Position numbers and translations under genes: made by a program. Shown here piece after piece: positions 1 through 8,444 of a DNA stretch of 64,000 bases. Position 1 is the first letter of the stretch, and each line of letters starts with the position of its first letter. This stretch comes from Chthoniobacteraceae bacterium (GTDB taxonomy: Bacteria; Verrucomicrobiota; Verrucomicrobiia; Chthoniobacterales; Chthoniobacteraceae). The DNA is taken from positions 1 through 64,000 of the forward strand of contig CANIWM010000015.1 in NCBI GenBank assembly GCA_947471505.1. The letters are read 5' to 3'. The notes below the pieces were generated by a model that was not told the DNA's origin, did no database searches, and was given only the letters and a program-made list of their open reading frames with translations.

Positions 1-149
1 ATCCTAAAAACGGCAGTTGAACGGATTTTCAGAGAAAAATGAGCCTTGGACGGGTGAGTGATTTTCAACTGCTCCGCAGTTGGCAATTTCCAGAGTAAAA
101 TACCCTATTTTTCGGCCTCAAAAACGGGGTCAACTGCCGTTTTTAGGAT
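1..149. repeat. Inverted repeat element overlapping a gene 3' end
   Basis: Bases 1-20 (atcctaaaaacggcagttga) are the exact reverse complement of 130-149. A smaller inverted pair, caactgc (66-72) and gcagttg (76-82), lies between them and reuses the same core word. The right arm carries the TAA stop codon of the minus-strand EEP gene. The element looks like a MITE or REP-type palindrome; it may extend beyond the left edge of the window, so its full length is unknown. Confidence 0.7.
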
Positions 150-1627
150 AAATCGGCAGACAGCGTCGCCACAACGCGGTAAAATTTCTCCGTCGTCGCC
201 GCGCCGCCGACATCCGTCGCCGTAGCTGTGTTCGCATTGATGGACACCGGGATCGCCGGAGCGGAGAACCACTGCACGAGGTCCGTGCTCCATTCGACTT
301 TGTAAGTGATTCCCGCCTGCGAGCCCCATGTGAGTACGATGTCGCTGCCTTGCCGTGCCGCGGCGAGGTTGCGCACGCATTCGCTGAGCACGGGAGTGAG
401 CGTGAGGTCCATCCACACGAGGCGATGGTCGGTCACTTGGTTCGCCTGCGTGTAGCTCGCGGTGAGGAAAAGCAGGCCGTAAAGCGGGTCCGTGCTCGCG
501 GGCCAAAAGACGCCGCTGTCCGTGACGGCGAAGCCTGCCTTGCTCGGCAAGACATGGTCCACGCGGAGGTTCCCCGTGCCCGGCGAGAAGTAACTCGTGT
601 CGTTTGCGTGTGCGCCGAGGTCGTTCGTATTCGCACCGCCGAGTATCGCACCTTGCTCCGCGCCGCCTGCGCTGGCGGGGTTGGGCGCGGAGTTCACCAG
701 CGAGTGATTGCGGAGCTGATTGATCGCGCTGTCGTAGCTGTCGCCGTCGAGAGGGTCGGCGTTCATATCACCGAGGATGACGAAGCGATGCTCGCCGCTC
801 AGACCGCCGAAGACGCCCGCGTCGTCGTAGAGAAACGGCGCGTTGCTCAGATACTCCTTCCACAGTCGAATCTCGTCGTGATTGCGCCGCCCGTTGCGAT
901 CCTCCGTGGAGTCGAAAGCAGGTGGTGTCGGGTGCGAGGCGAGAAGGTGAAAGACTTGCCCCGGCTTCACCTCGATGGGCAGGTCCACATGGTTCTTCGA
1001 GGAAAGGCGAAAGATGTTTTGCTCCGCCGTCGAATAGTAGCCGGGCGGCATCACGTTTCCCGGCATGTCCTTCCATTTGAAAAACTGAAACGAGCGAATC
1101 GCCGCCGTCTGAATCGGAAAGCGCGAGTACACCGCGAAGCTGTATTGGCCGGGGAACCAGCCGAAACCGAAGCAATCATTCCCAAACAGATCTTTCTCCG
1201 CCTTCGTCGCCGTGTCCGAGTAGCTCGTGACGACTGAGCCGTTGTTGTCAAAGTCCGCATTCGCCGAGACGCCTGTATTTGAGAGGGCTGCGTAGCGATA
1301 CGGGTAGTTCAGCGGAGCCAGCCCATTCTGCGAAACCGCGAGGTAGTTTGCATGGAAGCGATTCAGCGACAGCACGCGGAAAGCGTTGCTCGTCGGGTCC
1401 ACGTCGAACTCATTGATCAGCACCACATCGGGCCGCACGCGCTGCAAAATCTCGGCGACTTTTTTCGCCTGCACATTCGTCGTCGTGCCGAGGTCCGCAG
1501 GCAGCAAATCCTGCGTATCGCGATTCAGCGAAGTGTTAAAAGTCGCCACGCGAATCTGCAAAGACGCCGCGTGCAACTGCGCAGCGAAAAACAGAATGAC
1601 GAAGAGCCGAATCACGCCGCGAATCAT
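143..1627 (-). CDS. Secreted endonuclease/exonuclease/phosphatase family protein
   Basis: A 494-residue protein with an N-terminal signal peptide (hydrophobic run ending near AQLHAA). The EEP fold motifs appear in order: VATFNTSLN near residue 27, the acidic VVLINEFD strand, FVILGDMNADP (GDxN), RVDHVL, and TDHRLVWMDL near the end of the domain. Such enzymes are metal-dependent phosphodiesterases or nucleases; the substrate cannot be told. The last 90 or so residues form a separate beta-rich module (TYKVEWSTDLVQW ... FYRVVA) that resembles the C-terminus of the giant protein at 51810-58808, perhaps a surface or sorting module shared by secreted proteins here. It is divergent from the esterase at 1706. 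The stop codon lies inside an inverted repeat. Confidence 0.85.
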   Translation of the reverse strand: MIRGVIRLFVILFFAAQLHAASLQIRVATFNTSLNRDTQDLLPADLGTTTNVQAKKVAEILQRVRPDVVLINEFDVDPTSNAFRVLSLNRFHANYLAVSQNGLAPLNYPYRYAALSNTGVSANADFDNNGSVVTSYSDTATKAEKDLFGNDCFGFGWFPGQYSFAVYSRFPIQTAAIRSFQFFKWKDMPGNVMPPGYYSTAEQNIFRLSSKNHVDLPIEVKPGQVFHLLASHPTPPAFDSTEDRNGRRNHDEIRLWKEYLSNAPFLYDDAGVFGGLSGEHRFVILGDMNADPLDGDSYDSAINQLRNHSLVNSAPNPASAGGAEQGAILGGANTNDLGAHANDTSYFSPGTGNLRVDHVLPSKAGFAVTDSGVFWPASTDPLYGLLFLTASYTQANQVTDHRLVWMDLTLTPVLSECVRNLAAARQGSDIVLTWGSQAGITYKVEWSTDLVQWFSAPAIPVSINANTATATDVGGAATTEKFYRVVATLSADLS

Positions 1628-1705
1628 GCCACGCGAAACCGCTCGCGCAAGTTACGGTTCCGCGCCGGGCTTGCTAAAACTTGCCGCGCGCGCTCTTCGT
1701 TGCGC

Positions 1706-2596
1706 ATGAAACTCATCGCCGCACTCGCACTGTTTGCTTTCGCCGTATCTGCCGCCGAACCCATCCGCCTCTGGCCCGCAGCCGCACCCGGCGAGACCGG
1801 GACCATCGGCGAGGAGAAAGATATGTCCAAGCCCGGCGAAGGTCTCGTCGCGGGCAAGCCCATCATCCGCACCGGCAACGTCTCCGACCCGACGCTCACC
1901 GTCTTTCGTCCCGCGAAAGAAAAAGACACCGGCACCGCAGTCGTAGTCTGCCCCGGCGGCGGCTACAGCATCCTCGCCTACGACCTCGAAGGCAGCGAAG
2001 TCTGCGAATGGCTGAACTCGATCGGCGTCACCGGCGTCCTCGTAAAATACCGCGTCCCCGCCCGCAAAGACCGCCCGCGATTTGAGGCCCCGCTGCAAGA
2101 CACGCAGCGCGCTATCTGCCTCACGCGCCAGCACGCAGCGGAGTGGGGCATCAACCCGCAGCGCATCGGCGTCCTCGGATTTTCGGCAGGCGGGCATCTC
2201 GCCGCAGTCACCAGCAACGCCACCGCGCTCTCGTATCCCGCCATTGACGCCGCCGACGCCGGGAGCTTCGCGCCGAACTTCACGGTGCTCATTTACCCCG
2301 CCTACCTCGTCACGAAAGAGCTGGCCCTCGTGCCGGAGCTTCCCGTCACCGAAAAGACGCCGCCGACCTTCATTGCCATGTCGCAAGACGACCCCGTGGG
2401 CGTGGAAGGCGCGCTGCACTACTCCCTCGCGCTCAAAAAAGCGAAGGTGTCTTTCGAGACACACATTTACCCCGTCGGCGGCCACGGCTACGGCCTGCGC
2501 CGCACGGATAAAATGGTCACGACATGGCCCGATCGCGTCGCCGACTGGATGCGCGCGAGTGGGCTCTTAAAGGCGGAATCGCATGAGCAAAAATAG
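1706..2596 (+). CDS. Secreted alpha/beta hydrolase (esterase/lipase, BD-FAE/acetylxylan esterase-like)
   Basis: A 296-residue protein starting at an ATG followed by a signal peptide (MKLIAALALFAFAVSAAE). The frame stays open upstream, but only this start gives a secretion signal. Motifs: VVCPGGGYSILA (oxyanion-hole loop), GFSAGGHLAA (GxSxG nucleophile elbow), the acid in MSQDDPVG, and the catalytic His in YPVGGHGYGL. This pattern is typical of small carbohydrate esterases, often annotated as xylanase or acetyl-xylan esterase in this phylum. The gene is divergent from the EEP gene with a 78-bp shared promoter region. The substrate is inferred from family only. Confidence 0.85.
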   Translation: MKLIAALALFAFAVSAAEPIRLWPAAAPGETGTIGEEKDMSKPGEGLVAGKPIIRTGNVSDPTLTVFRPAKEKDTGTAVVVCPGGGYSILAYDLEGSEVCEWLNSIGVTGVLVKYRVPARKDRPRFEAPLQDTQRAICLTRQHAAEWGINPQRIGVLGFSAGGHLAAVTSNATALSYPAIDAADAGSFAPNFTVLIYPAYLVTKELALVPELPVTEKTPPTFIAMSQDDPVGVEGALHYSLALKKAKVSFETHIYPVGGHGYGLRRTDKMVTTWPDRVADWMRASGLLKAESHEQK

Positions 2597-2685
2597 ACCC
2601 ACTTCCGGCAGTCGCGTCAAAAAGGACCCTGCAGTCTCCTTGGTTCGCTCCTGCCGCGAATGGAGCTTTGCGCGCTTCCTTCAAC

Positions 2686-5031
2686 TCACTGCGACCTCCC
2701 GCGCCGGAGCCGCATCGGCTCGCTCTTCGCGATGGCGGTGACGAGAGCGGAGAACTTCCAGTTTTCCTTCGCGAGTGATGCGACGATGGAGTCCACCGTG
2801 CGTTCGTCGTAATACTCCAGCCCGCGACCGAGTGCGTAGATGAGCATTTTCTCCGAGACGCAGCGCCCGAACTTCTCGCGCTGGTCCTTCAGCATCGTCT
2901 TGAGCGCGGCGAGGCTGCGGACTTCGAGGCCGGGGACTTTGTCGCCGATTTCTAGCGGGCGACCTTGCTCGTCCTTGTCGCGCCAGCGCCCGACGCCGTC
3001 GAAGTTCTCCAGCGCGAACCCCATTGTATCCATCTTCGCGTGGCAGTTTCCGCACTTCGGGTCGGCGCGGTGCTGCATCATCTTTTCGCGGAAAGTGCCC
3101 GTCAGTTCCTTGCGCGAATTGTCATCAATGCTCGGCACGTTGGGCGGCGGCGGGGGAGGGGGCTCGCCGAGGATTTGTTCGAGGATCCATTTGCCGCGCT
3201 TCACGGGTGAGGTGCGCGTCGGGTTCGAGGTCACGGTGAGCACGCTCCCTTGCGTGAGCAGCCCGCCGCGCGGCGTGCCTGCCAACGAGACTCGCCGGAA
3301 CTCTTCGTCGCGAAATCCACCTGGCGGAAAGATGCTGTACATTTCGCTGAGCCGCCGGTCGATGTAGGTGAAGTCGCCGTCCAGCATGTCGAGGATGCTG
3401 CGGTCCTCGCGGGCGATCTCGGCGAGGAAAAGGCGCGTCTCTTCCACCATCGATTTGTTCACGCTGGGCCGCCAACGCTTGAAGACTTGCGTGTCGGCCT
3501 GATGCGCGGCGAGGCGGCGGAGTTGCAGCCATTGCATCCCGAAGTTGTCCACGAGCGACTCGGCGCGCGGGTCTTTGAGCATCCGGTGGATTTGCGCATC
3601 GAGGTTCTTGGAAAGCGAACGCTCCTTCGCGAGGCGCGTCAGCTCTTCATCCGGCATCGTGGACCAAATGAAATAGCTCAGCCGCGTCGCGAGGTGAAAC
3701 TCGTTCACGGGATGCGCGTCGGGAGTCTCCGGCGCATCGTCGGGCTCCATGCGAAAGATAAACTTCGGAGACGACAGCACAGCGACGACAGCTTCGCGAA
3801 TCGCCTCGTTCAATATCCCACCGCGAGCGACCACGGCATCGGCGATACGGGCCGCGCGCTCGACTTCCTCTTTCTCCACGGGCCGCCGCCAAGCGCGCGG
3901 CATGAACGCCGAGAGAATCTCGCGAGTTTGCTCCTGTGGAGTCTTGCCCGCGACGCCCTTCATCCAGCGGCGCATGAACGGCGTGGCATTGTCCATCGGC
4001 CCTTCCACTTCGAGGTAGCGGAGCCACACCGTCGGCGGCGGATTCGCCTCCGAGTCCCGCACCAGCGCGATGGCGACGCGCTCGGTGCCTTTGATGAATG
4101 GCAGCTTCACCTCCAGCGTCTGCGCGTCTTTGTCTGTGCGTGCCGTCACTTCCGCTTCTCGCAGCACGCGGAAATTCGCGAGCTGGTTCACCTTATCGAT
4201 CTCCAGCCCAGCCGCACGATCCTTGTCGGGATTCTCGATGCTGCCGCCCGCGACAATCATCGCCACGCGCACCGGACGCCCCGATGGCGATTCGGCGTAG
4301 ATCTTCGTGCGGAAGACATAGTCATTCCCCGGCGACGGGCTGAACGGCGTATTCACGGGCCCCGTGCCGAGGTTGTCTTTCCCCGGCGTCATGCTCCGCC
4401 ATTCCTTGTTCATCGGCAGCGTGGCCGCCGCAGGCTCGGTGTAACGTGCGGACATATTCCGCTTGTTGGGCGGAGGGAAATTCGCGGGGATAGCCGCGTT
4501 TGCCACGGCGATGGCGGCATCGAGATACCGCTCCATGAGCACGGGCGAGACCGAGAGCACATCGGCGATATTGTCGAAGCCATGTCCCACATCATCGCTG
4601 GGGAAATCCGCCGCCGGCGCAACGTCCAAGCCCATCAAATCGCGGATCGTGTTGTTGTATTCCACGCGGTTCAAGCGCCGCAGCGTCACGCGACCGGGGT
4701 CCGGTTTCGCGTTCTTATCAAACTCCGCAAACACCGCCCGCGCGCTCTCGATAAATGTGCGGCGTTCCTCGTCCGAGGGCTGCGGCTCATCGTCCGGCGG
4801 CATCTCGTGCTGCTCCACGGCACCCACGATGCCCTTCCATTTCTTCCGCTCTTTCAGCAGCGAAGCCGCATCGCGAAACGTGTGCAACGTCAGGTCGCCC
4901 TTGTGCTTTTCCTTCCCATGACACGACACGCAGTGCTTCTCCAAAAAGGCGACGCCAGCTTTTTCAAACACCGCCGGAGCCGCCGAGCACACGGCCGCCA
5001 AGCTAAAGAATATCGCACCAAAAAATCGCAT
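2686..5031 (-). CDS. Planctomycete/verrucomicrobium-type PSD cytochrome protein (PSCyt1-DUF1587-DUF1595-DUF1592-DUF1588-DUF1585)
   Basis: A 781-residue exported protein; the start is chosen because the signal peptide (MRFFGAIFFSLAAVCSAAP) follows directly. A first haem-binding CVSCH is at residues 34-38 (PSCyt1). Next come the DUF1587-like segment with RRLNRVEYNNTIRDL, the DUF1595 and DUF1592 regions, and a DUF1588 region with a second CxxCH (CGNCH, about 660-664). A DUF1585 tail contains CVSEKMLIYALGRGLEYYD. This architecture is characteristic of Planctomycetes and Verrucomicrobia; its function is unproven, but a periplasmic redox role in polysaccharide use has been proposed. The DUF1552 or DUF1501 partner that often accompanies this family is not adjacent. 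Confidence 0.9.
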   Translation of the reverse strand: MRFFGAIFFSLAAVCSAAPAVFEKAGVAFLEKHCVSCHGKEKHKGDLTLHTFRDAASLLKERKKWKGIVGAVEQHEMPPDDEPQPSDEERRTFIESARAVFAEFDKNAKPDPGRVTLRRLNRVEYNNTIRDLMGLDVAPAADFPSDDVGHGFDNIADVLSVSPVLMERYLDAAIAVANAAIPANFPPPNKRNMSARYTEPAAATLPMNKEWRSMTPGKDNLGTGPVNTPFSPSPGNDYVFRTKIYAESPSGRPVRVAMIVAGGSIENPDKDRAAGLEIDKVNQLANFRVLREAEVTARTDKDAQTLEVKLPFIKGTERVAIALVRDSEANPPPTVWLRYLEVEGPMDNATPFMRRWMKGVAGKTPQEQTREILSAFMPRAWRRPVEKEEVERAARIADAVVARGGILNEAIREAVVAVLSSPKFIFRMEPDDAPETPDAHPVNEFHLATRLSYFIWSTMPDEELTRLAKERSLSKNLDAQIHRMLKDPRAESLVDNFGMQWLQLRRLAAHQADTQVFKRWRPSVNKSMVEETRLFLAEIAREDRSILDMLDGDFTYIDRRLSEMYSIFPPGGFRDEEFRRVSLAGTPRGGLLTQGSVLTVTSNPTRTSPVKRGKWILEQILGEPPPPPPPNVPSIDDNSRKELTGTFREKMMQHRADPKCGNCHAKMDTMGFALENFDGVGRWRDKDEQGRPLEIGDKVPGLEVRSLAALKTMLKDQREKFGRCVSEKMLIYALGRGLEYYDERTVDSIVASLAKENWKFSALVTAIAKSEPMRLRRGRSQ

Positions 5032-5097
5032 AGAACGCGGTGACAACCTACGCCGTCGGCGAACCTTTGGGTTACCCCAGCAGTTCCCTCGCTCGCG

Positions 5098-5230
5098 GGT
5101 GTGATTAAGCGCGAAGCGCAAAGTAGCCCGCGAGTCCCGTCGCGGCTGAACACGACTCGCGAAGCGACACTTCTCTTTCGTGCGGCTTCGCCGTTTGGTT
5201 TTTGCCGCGAAGAGACTCGCGGGCTACTTT
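5098..5230. repeat. Palindromic interspersed repeat, copy 1
   Basis: Perfect 17-bp arms aaagtagcccgcgagtc (5120-5136) and gactcgcgggctacttt (5214-5230); the similarity extends to 27 bp with two mismatches. The word ggtgtgattaa (5098-5108) precedes the left arm and recurs at the repeats near 34735 and 35156-35292. The interior matches, in reverse orientation, the interior of the repeat at 6494-6624. The right arm overlaps the last codons and the stop of dxr. Confidence 0.85.
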
Positions 5231-6363
5231 CCACTTTCAATCACTTCCGTCGCACGCACCCGCGCCCATGCGTCAGCGCCGAGGATTTCCTCCAGCGACG
5301 CATGAGGGATGTGCGCGTGGTCGCGCATCACTCGCTCGACGGCTCGCCAGATCGTGGGGAAAGCGCAGCGTCTTTCGAGGAAGGCGGCGACGGCGACTTC
5401 ATTGGCAGCGTTGAGCACGGCGGGCAGCGTGCCGCCTGCTTCTCCAGCCCAGCGGGCGAGGTCGAGCGCGGGGAAATCCGCACGGCGCGGTTCCTCAAAT
5501 GTAAGCTGACCGAGCGTGGCGAAATTGAGCGGCGGCAGACGGTTCGGCACCCGCTCGGGCCATGTCACCGCGTATTGAATGGGGAAGCACATGTCCGTCG
5601 CCGAGAGCTGCGCGAGGATGGAGTTATCCGCAAACTCCACCATCGAATGCACGATGCTCTGCGGATGAACGATCACATCCACGCGGCTCATCTCCACATC
5701 GAAAAGCCAACGCGCCTCGATCATCTCCAGCCCTTTGTTAAAGAGGGTCGCCGAGTCGATGGTGATCTTCGCCCCCATCGTCCACGTGGGATGTTTCAGC
5801 GCCTGCTCCAGCGTCACATTTTCCAGCTCCGCAGCGGGCAACGTGCGGAACGGACCACCGCTCGCGGTGAGAATAATGCGGCGCACCTGCTCGCTCGAAC
5901 GTCCTTCGAGGCATTGGAAAATCGCGTTGTGCTCGCTGTCCACCGGCAGCACTTGCACGCCGTGTTCGCGCGCCGCAGTCATCACCGCCTCGCCCGCCAT
6001 CACGAGGATTTCCTTGCTCGCGACAGCGATGTCTTTTCCGCACTCAATCGCCGCCAGCGCAGGCCGCAAGCCCGCTGTGCCGACGATGGCGATGAGCACG
6101 AGGTCCGCCTCCGGCATCCGCGCCAGCTCGCACAATCCTTCCTCGCCGTGCAAAAGTTCGCAGCCCACTTCCACCTCGGAAGGCTCCGCAAGCGACGCGA
6201 GCCGTGGGCGGAATTCCCGCACCTGCTCCGCGAGCCGCGCCGCATTTTTCCCCGCCGCGAGCCCGACGACTTCCATGCGCTCCGGGATGTCGCGAGCGAC
6301 CTTCAGCGCACTTTCGCCGATACTGCCAGTCGAGCCAAGGATGACGACGCGGCGCTTTCTCAT
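5224..6363 (-). CDS. dxr: 1-deoxy-D-xylulose 5-phosphate reductoisomerase
   Basis: A 379-residue enzyme that converts DXP to 2-C-methyl-D-erythritol 4-phosphate with NADPH, the committed step of the MEP isoprenoid pathway in the cytosol. N-terminal dinucleotide motif VVILGSTGSIGESAL. The conserved ASKEILVMAGE, LPVDSEHNAIFQCL (metal and substrate-binding residues), TASGGPFR, WTMGAKITIDSATLFNKGLE and VHPQSIVHSMVEF blocks are all present. The start at MRKRRVV places the Rossmann glycine loop as is usual for the family, and the length is normal. The reading frame ends ...ESGK-TAG inside the inverted repeat at 5214-5230, so the last residues may have been reshaped by the repeat. Confidence 0.96.
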   Translation of the reverse strand: MRKRRVVILGSTGSIGESALKVARDIPERMEVVGLAAGKNAARLAEQVREFRPRLASLAEPSEVEVGCELLHGEEGLCELARMPEADLVLIAIVGTAGLRPALAAIECGKDIAVASKEILVMAGEAVMTAAREHGVQVLPVDSEHNAIFQCLEGRSSEQVRRIILTASGGPFRTLPAAELENVTLEQALKHPTWTMGAKITIDSATLFNKGLEMIEARWLFDVEMSRVDVIVHPQSIVHSMVEFADNSILAQLSATDMCFPIQYAVTWPERVPNRLPPLNFATLGQLTFEEPRRADFPALDLARWAGEAGGTLPAVLNAANEVAVAAFLERRCAFPTIWRAVERVMRDHAHIPHASLEEILGADAWARVRATEVIESGK

Positions 6364-6493
6364 AACGACGAGCGGCGAGACGCAGGTTGCGCAGGGCTGG
6401 ATAAACGGCAGAGAAGAATAGACATCAGCGGGCGGAGGAAAGACGACCGCCCGCGCAGGGCGAAGCAAAAAGTGATTGGCAGTCCGTTTTCGG

Positions 6494-6624
6494 GGTGTGA
6501 GCGCAAAGTGCAAAGTAGCCCGCGAGGCCCTTCGCGGCACAAACCAAACGGCGAAGCCGCACGAATGAAAAAGTGCCGCTTCGCGGGAGTCGTAATGCCG
6601 CGAAGGGACTCGCGAGCTACTTTT
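6494..6624. repeat. Palindromic interspersed repeat, copy 2 (inverted relative to copy 1)
   Basis: Arms 6512-6538 and 6597-6623 are 27-bp near-perfect inverted repeats beginning aaagtagcccgcgag. The interior (caaaccaaacggcgaagccg) is the reverse complement of the interior at 5161-5210. The outer word ggtgtga at 6494 matches the start of copy 1. The element occupies most of the 310-bp space between dxr and the next gene; nothing else is evident there. Confidence 0.85.
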
Positions 6625-6673
6625 CGCGCTTCGCCTTCGCTCTCTCCAGTCTCTTGAACTCGGGCGGATGGTA

Positions 6674-7657
6674 TTACGTATCCCAGCCCACGCGCGGGCT
6701 TTCTGGGCCGGTGCCGCGGCTGTTGCGGCCCCGCATCCAGAGTTCGTAGGTGATGCCGGGGTCGAATGTCACCCCTGCGGGCACGGTCACGGTGAGGGCG
6801 TCTTTTTCGCCGATGGCGAGCAGCTCGGGCATCCCGCCGGGGTGTTCGCGCCATAGCTCCAGGCGGGTGGCGTTTTCGGGCATGACGGCCACGGTTGCTG
6901 TGCGCGCGGTTTCATCCACGGTGGGCAGTCCGGGCGCGGCGGGCAGCGGAGGGGCTTCGCTGCGGATGAGGGCGAGGTCAAAGAGTTCGCCGATTTTGAA
7001 AGTGTCGTTGGGGTTGTTCCACACCGTCATGGCGATGCCGGTGTTGGCGAAGAGCTGCCAGGCGACCTCGACGCGTAGGGCTTCGAGGGCGTCGCGCGCG
7101 TCATCGAGGATGTTCTGCTTTTCCTCGCGGGTGTCGGCCAGTGTCTCGGCGGCGGCGTGGAAGGCGAGCACGGTGACGCTGAGTGCGATGAGCCCCGCTT
7201 TGCCAGTCTGTTCTTCGAGGCGGGTGGCGAAGTCTTTGAGTGCGCGGACGCGTTCGTCTTGTTTGCCCGCTGTGAGTGTCTCGCGGCCATGCGGGAGGAG
7301 GTAGGTATAGGTGGTGCCCTGGTAGGCGACGATACTGCGGATGGTGGAGTCCCAAGTCTCCAGCGGGCTGTTGGTGTCGAGGTCGGGCTTGCGGGTGAGG
7401 CTTTCGAGCTTATCCACTAGCGCGGCGGTGGCGGCGGGGATGGCGGCTTCGGCATTGGTGACGGCGCTTTCGATGGACTCCCACTGGGTGAGCTGTGTTT
7501 GTGTGGCGATGAAGAATGGGGTGAAGGTGTCTTTTTCATCGGCGGCGCGTTCGAGCTTCGGCGCGTGGTCACGGAGGATTTCGCCCATGAGGGGGATGCG
7601 TCCTTCGGTGACGGTGAGGAAGGTGTTGGCTTCAAATTTCCAAGGTTCGTTTGACAT
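6674..7657 (-). CDS. Unknown protein: helical N-terminal region and Fn3-like C-terminus
   Basis: A 327-residue protein without signal peptide or membrane segments. I do not recognise the family. Residues about 1-215 are predicted largely alpha-helical (repeated Ala/Leu/Glu-rich stretches such as LADTREEKQNILDDARDALEA). After a Pro-rich linker (PPLPAAPGLPTVDE) a beta-sandwich of about 85 residues follows, ending YELWMRGRNSRGTGPESP, a typical fibronectin type III terminal strand. The 42-bp tandem array begins about 40 bp upstream of its ATG. A short sequence at 44223-44303 beside the 21-bp array encodes a similar Fn3-like tail, so gene and array types may travel together. Confidence 0.75.
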   Translation of the reverse strand: MSNEPWKFEANTFLTVTEGRIPLMGEILRDHAPKLERAADEKDTFTPFFIATQTQLTQWESIESAVTNAEAAIPAATAALVDKLESLTRKPDLDTNSPLETWDSTIRSIVAYQGTTYTYLLPHGRETLTAGKQDERVRALKDFATRLEEQTGKAGLIALSVTVLAFHAAAETLADTREEKQNILDDARDALEALRVEVAWQLFANTGIAMTVWNNPNDTFKIGELFDLALIRSEAPPLPAAPGLPTVDETARTATVAVMPENATRLELWREHPGGMPELLAIGEKDALTVTVPAGVTFDPGITYELWMRGRNSRGTGPESPRVGWDT

Positions 7658-7698
7658 GGTGTTGGTAGTGTTATGTTGGTTGAGTCAGAGAAGGTTCC

Positions 7699-7931
7699 GG
7701 GACGCATCCGGTATATGTAAGATGCACTCGGGGATATTCCGGGACGCATCCGGTATATGAAAGATGGGCTCGGGAGGGTTCCGGGACGCATCCTGTATAT
7801 GAAAGATTGGCTCGGGAGGGTTCCGGGACGCATCCGATATATGAAAGATGGGCTCGGGAGGGTTCCGGGACGCATCCGATATATGAAAGATGGGCTCGGG
7901 AAGGTTCCCGGACGCATCCGGTATATGCCGG
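7699..7931. repeat. Tandem array of 42-bp units (5 full, 1 partial)
   Basis: Units start at 7699, 7741, 7783, 7825, 7867 and 7909 (partial), each beginning gggacgcatccggtatatg or a close variant; the second half begins agatgggctcggga. Copies are 85-98% identical to one another by eye and abut directly without spacers. The period is divisible by 3, so several frames are open and read as 14-residue repeats on either strand. The array lies between the unknown gene (ATG at 7657) and a stretch with no clear gene. Confidence 0.95.
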
Positions 7932-8298
7932 ATGCATTTCTGCGGATTTCTACACACGTCCGCGCCGTCAAAATCGCGGTTTTGCAGCTTTTTATACACG
8001 CCGCCACCGCTCCAGGCGTTATCCTGGGTATTTCCGAGCGCGGTGTTGATTTGGCAGAGAGTCATTAGAAAGGTGGAGCCTCGCAGCGCCGAGGCGAGCT
8101 GGAAATTAAACCAAACCCGCCAAAGCCCCGTCGAAACCGATTTCGACCTCCCCTATTTCCCGCCCATGCCCGCCGCCAGTGGAAAGTGGCGCGGAATCCA
8201 AACTATGACCTCCCCGGAGCAAAACCGTCACCGATGCCACCGCCCTGCCACCTTCTTCCGTGGCATTCCTGCCGCTGGCAGGGGGCCGGCCTAGATTG
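7932..8298. other. Intergenic region with no recognised gene
   Basis: A minus-strand frame runs from ATG at 8065 into the array. Its first 55 or so codons lie outside the repeats, but it has no recognisable domain and is probably fortuitous. A GC-rich hairpin lies around 8262-8290. No promoter, RNA gene or other conserved feature is seen. Confidence 0.5.
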
Positions 8299-8364
8299 TC
8301 ACCGCATCACAAAGCGGAGGCAGAAGTTCGATACGGCGTAATAGTCAAAGGCTCGGCGCTCGGC
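8299..8364. repeat. Dispersed direct repeat upstream of a gene, copy A
   Basis: This 66-bp stretch shares tcaccgcatcacaaa, cggcgtaata and tcaaaggctcggcgctcggc with 10818-10888, where the middle is 5 bp longer. Both copies lie shortly upstream of genes for exported proteins (start codons at 8445 and 10903, i.e. 80 and 14 bp downstream). It could be a shared regulatory leader or a small mobile repeat; the sequence does not decide. Confidence 0.7.
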
Positions 8365-8444
8365 TTTGAGTCACACCCGCTGCTTTGGGCGGGAAATCTC
8401 TTTGGTTTACCTCGGGAGCGTCATGATATATTTGCAGCACCATC

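Noticed and set aside
7699-7931. A CRISPR array
   Set aside because: The repeats are head-to-tail with no spacers and there are no cas genes; it is an ordinary tandem repeat.
7685-8065. A 126-codon minus-strand gene made largely of 14-residue repeats
   Set aside because: Most of it is the tandem array, and its unique part has no recognisable domain.
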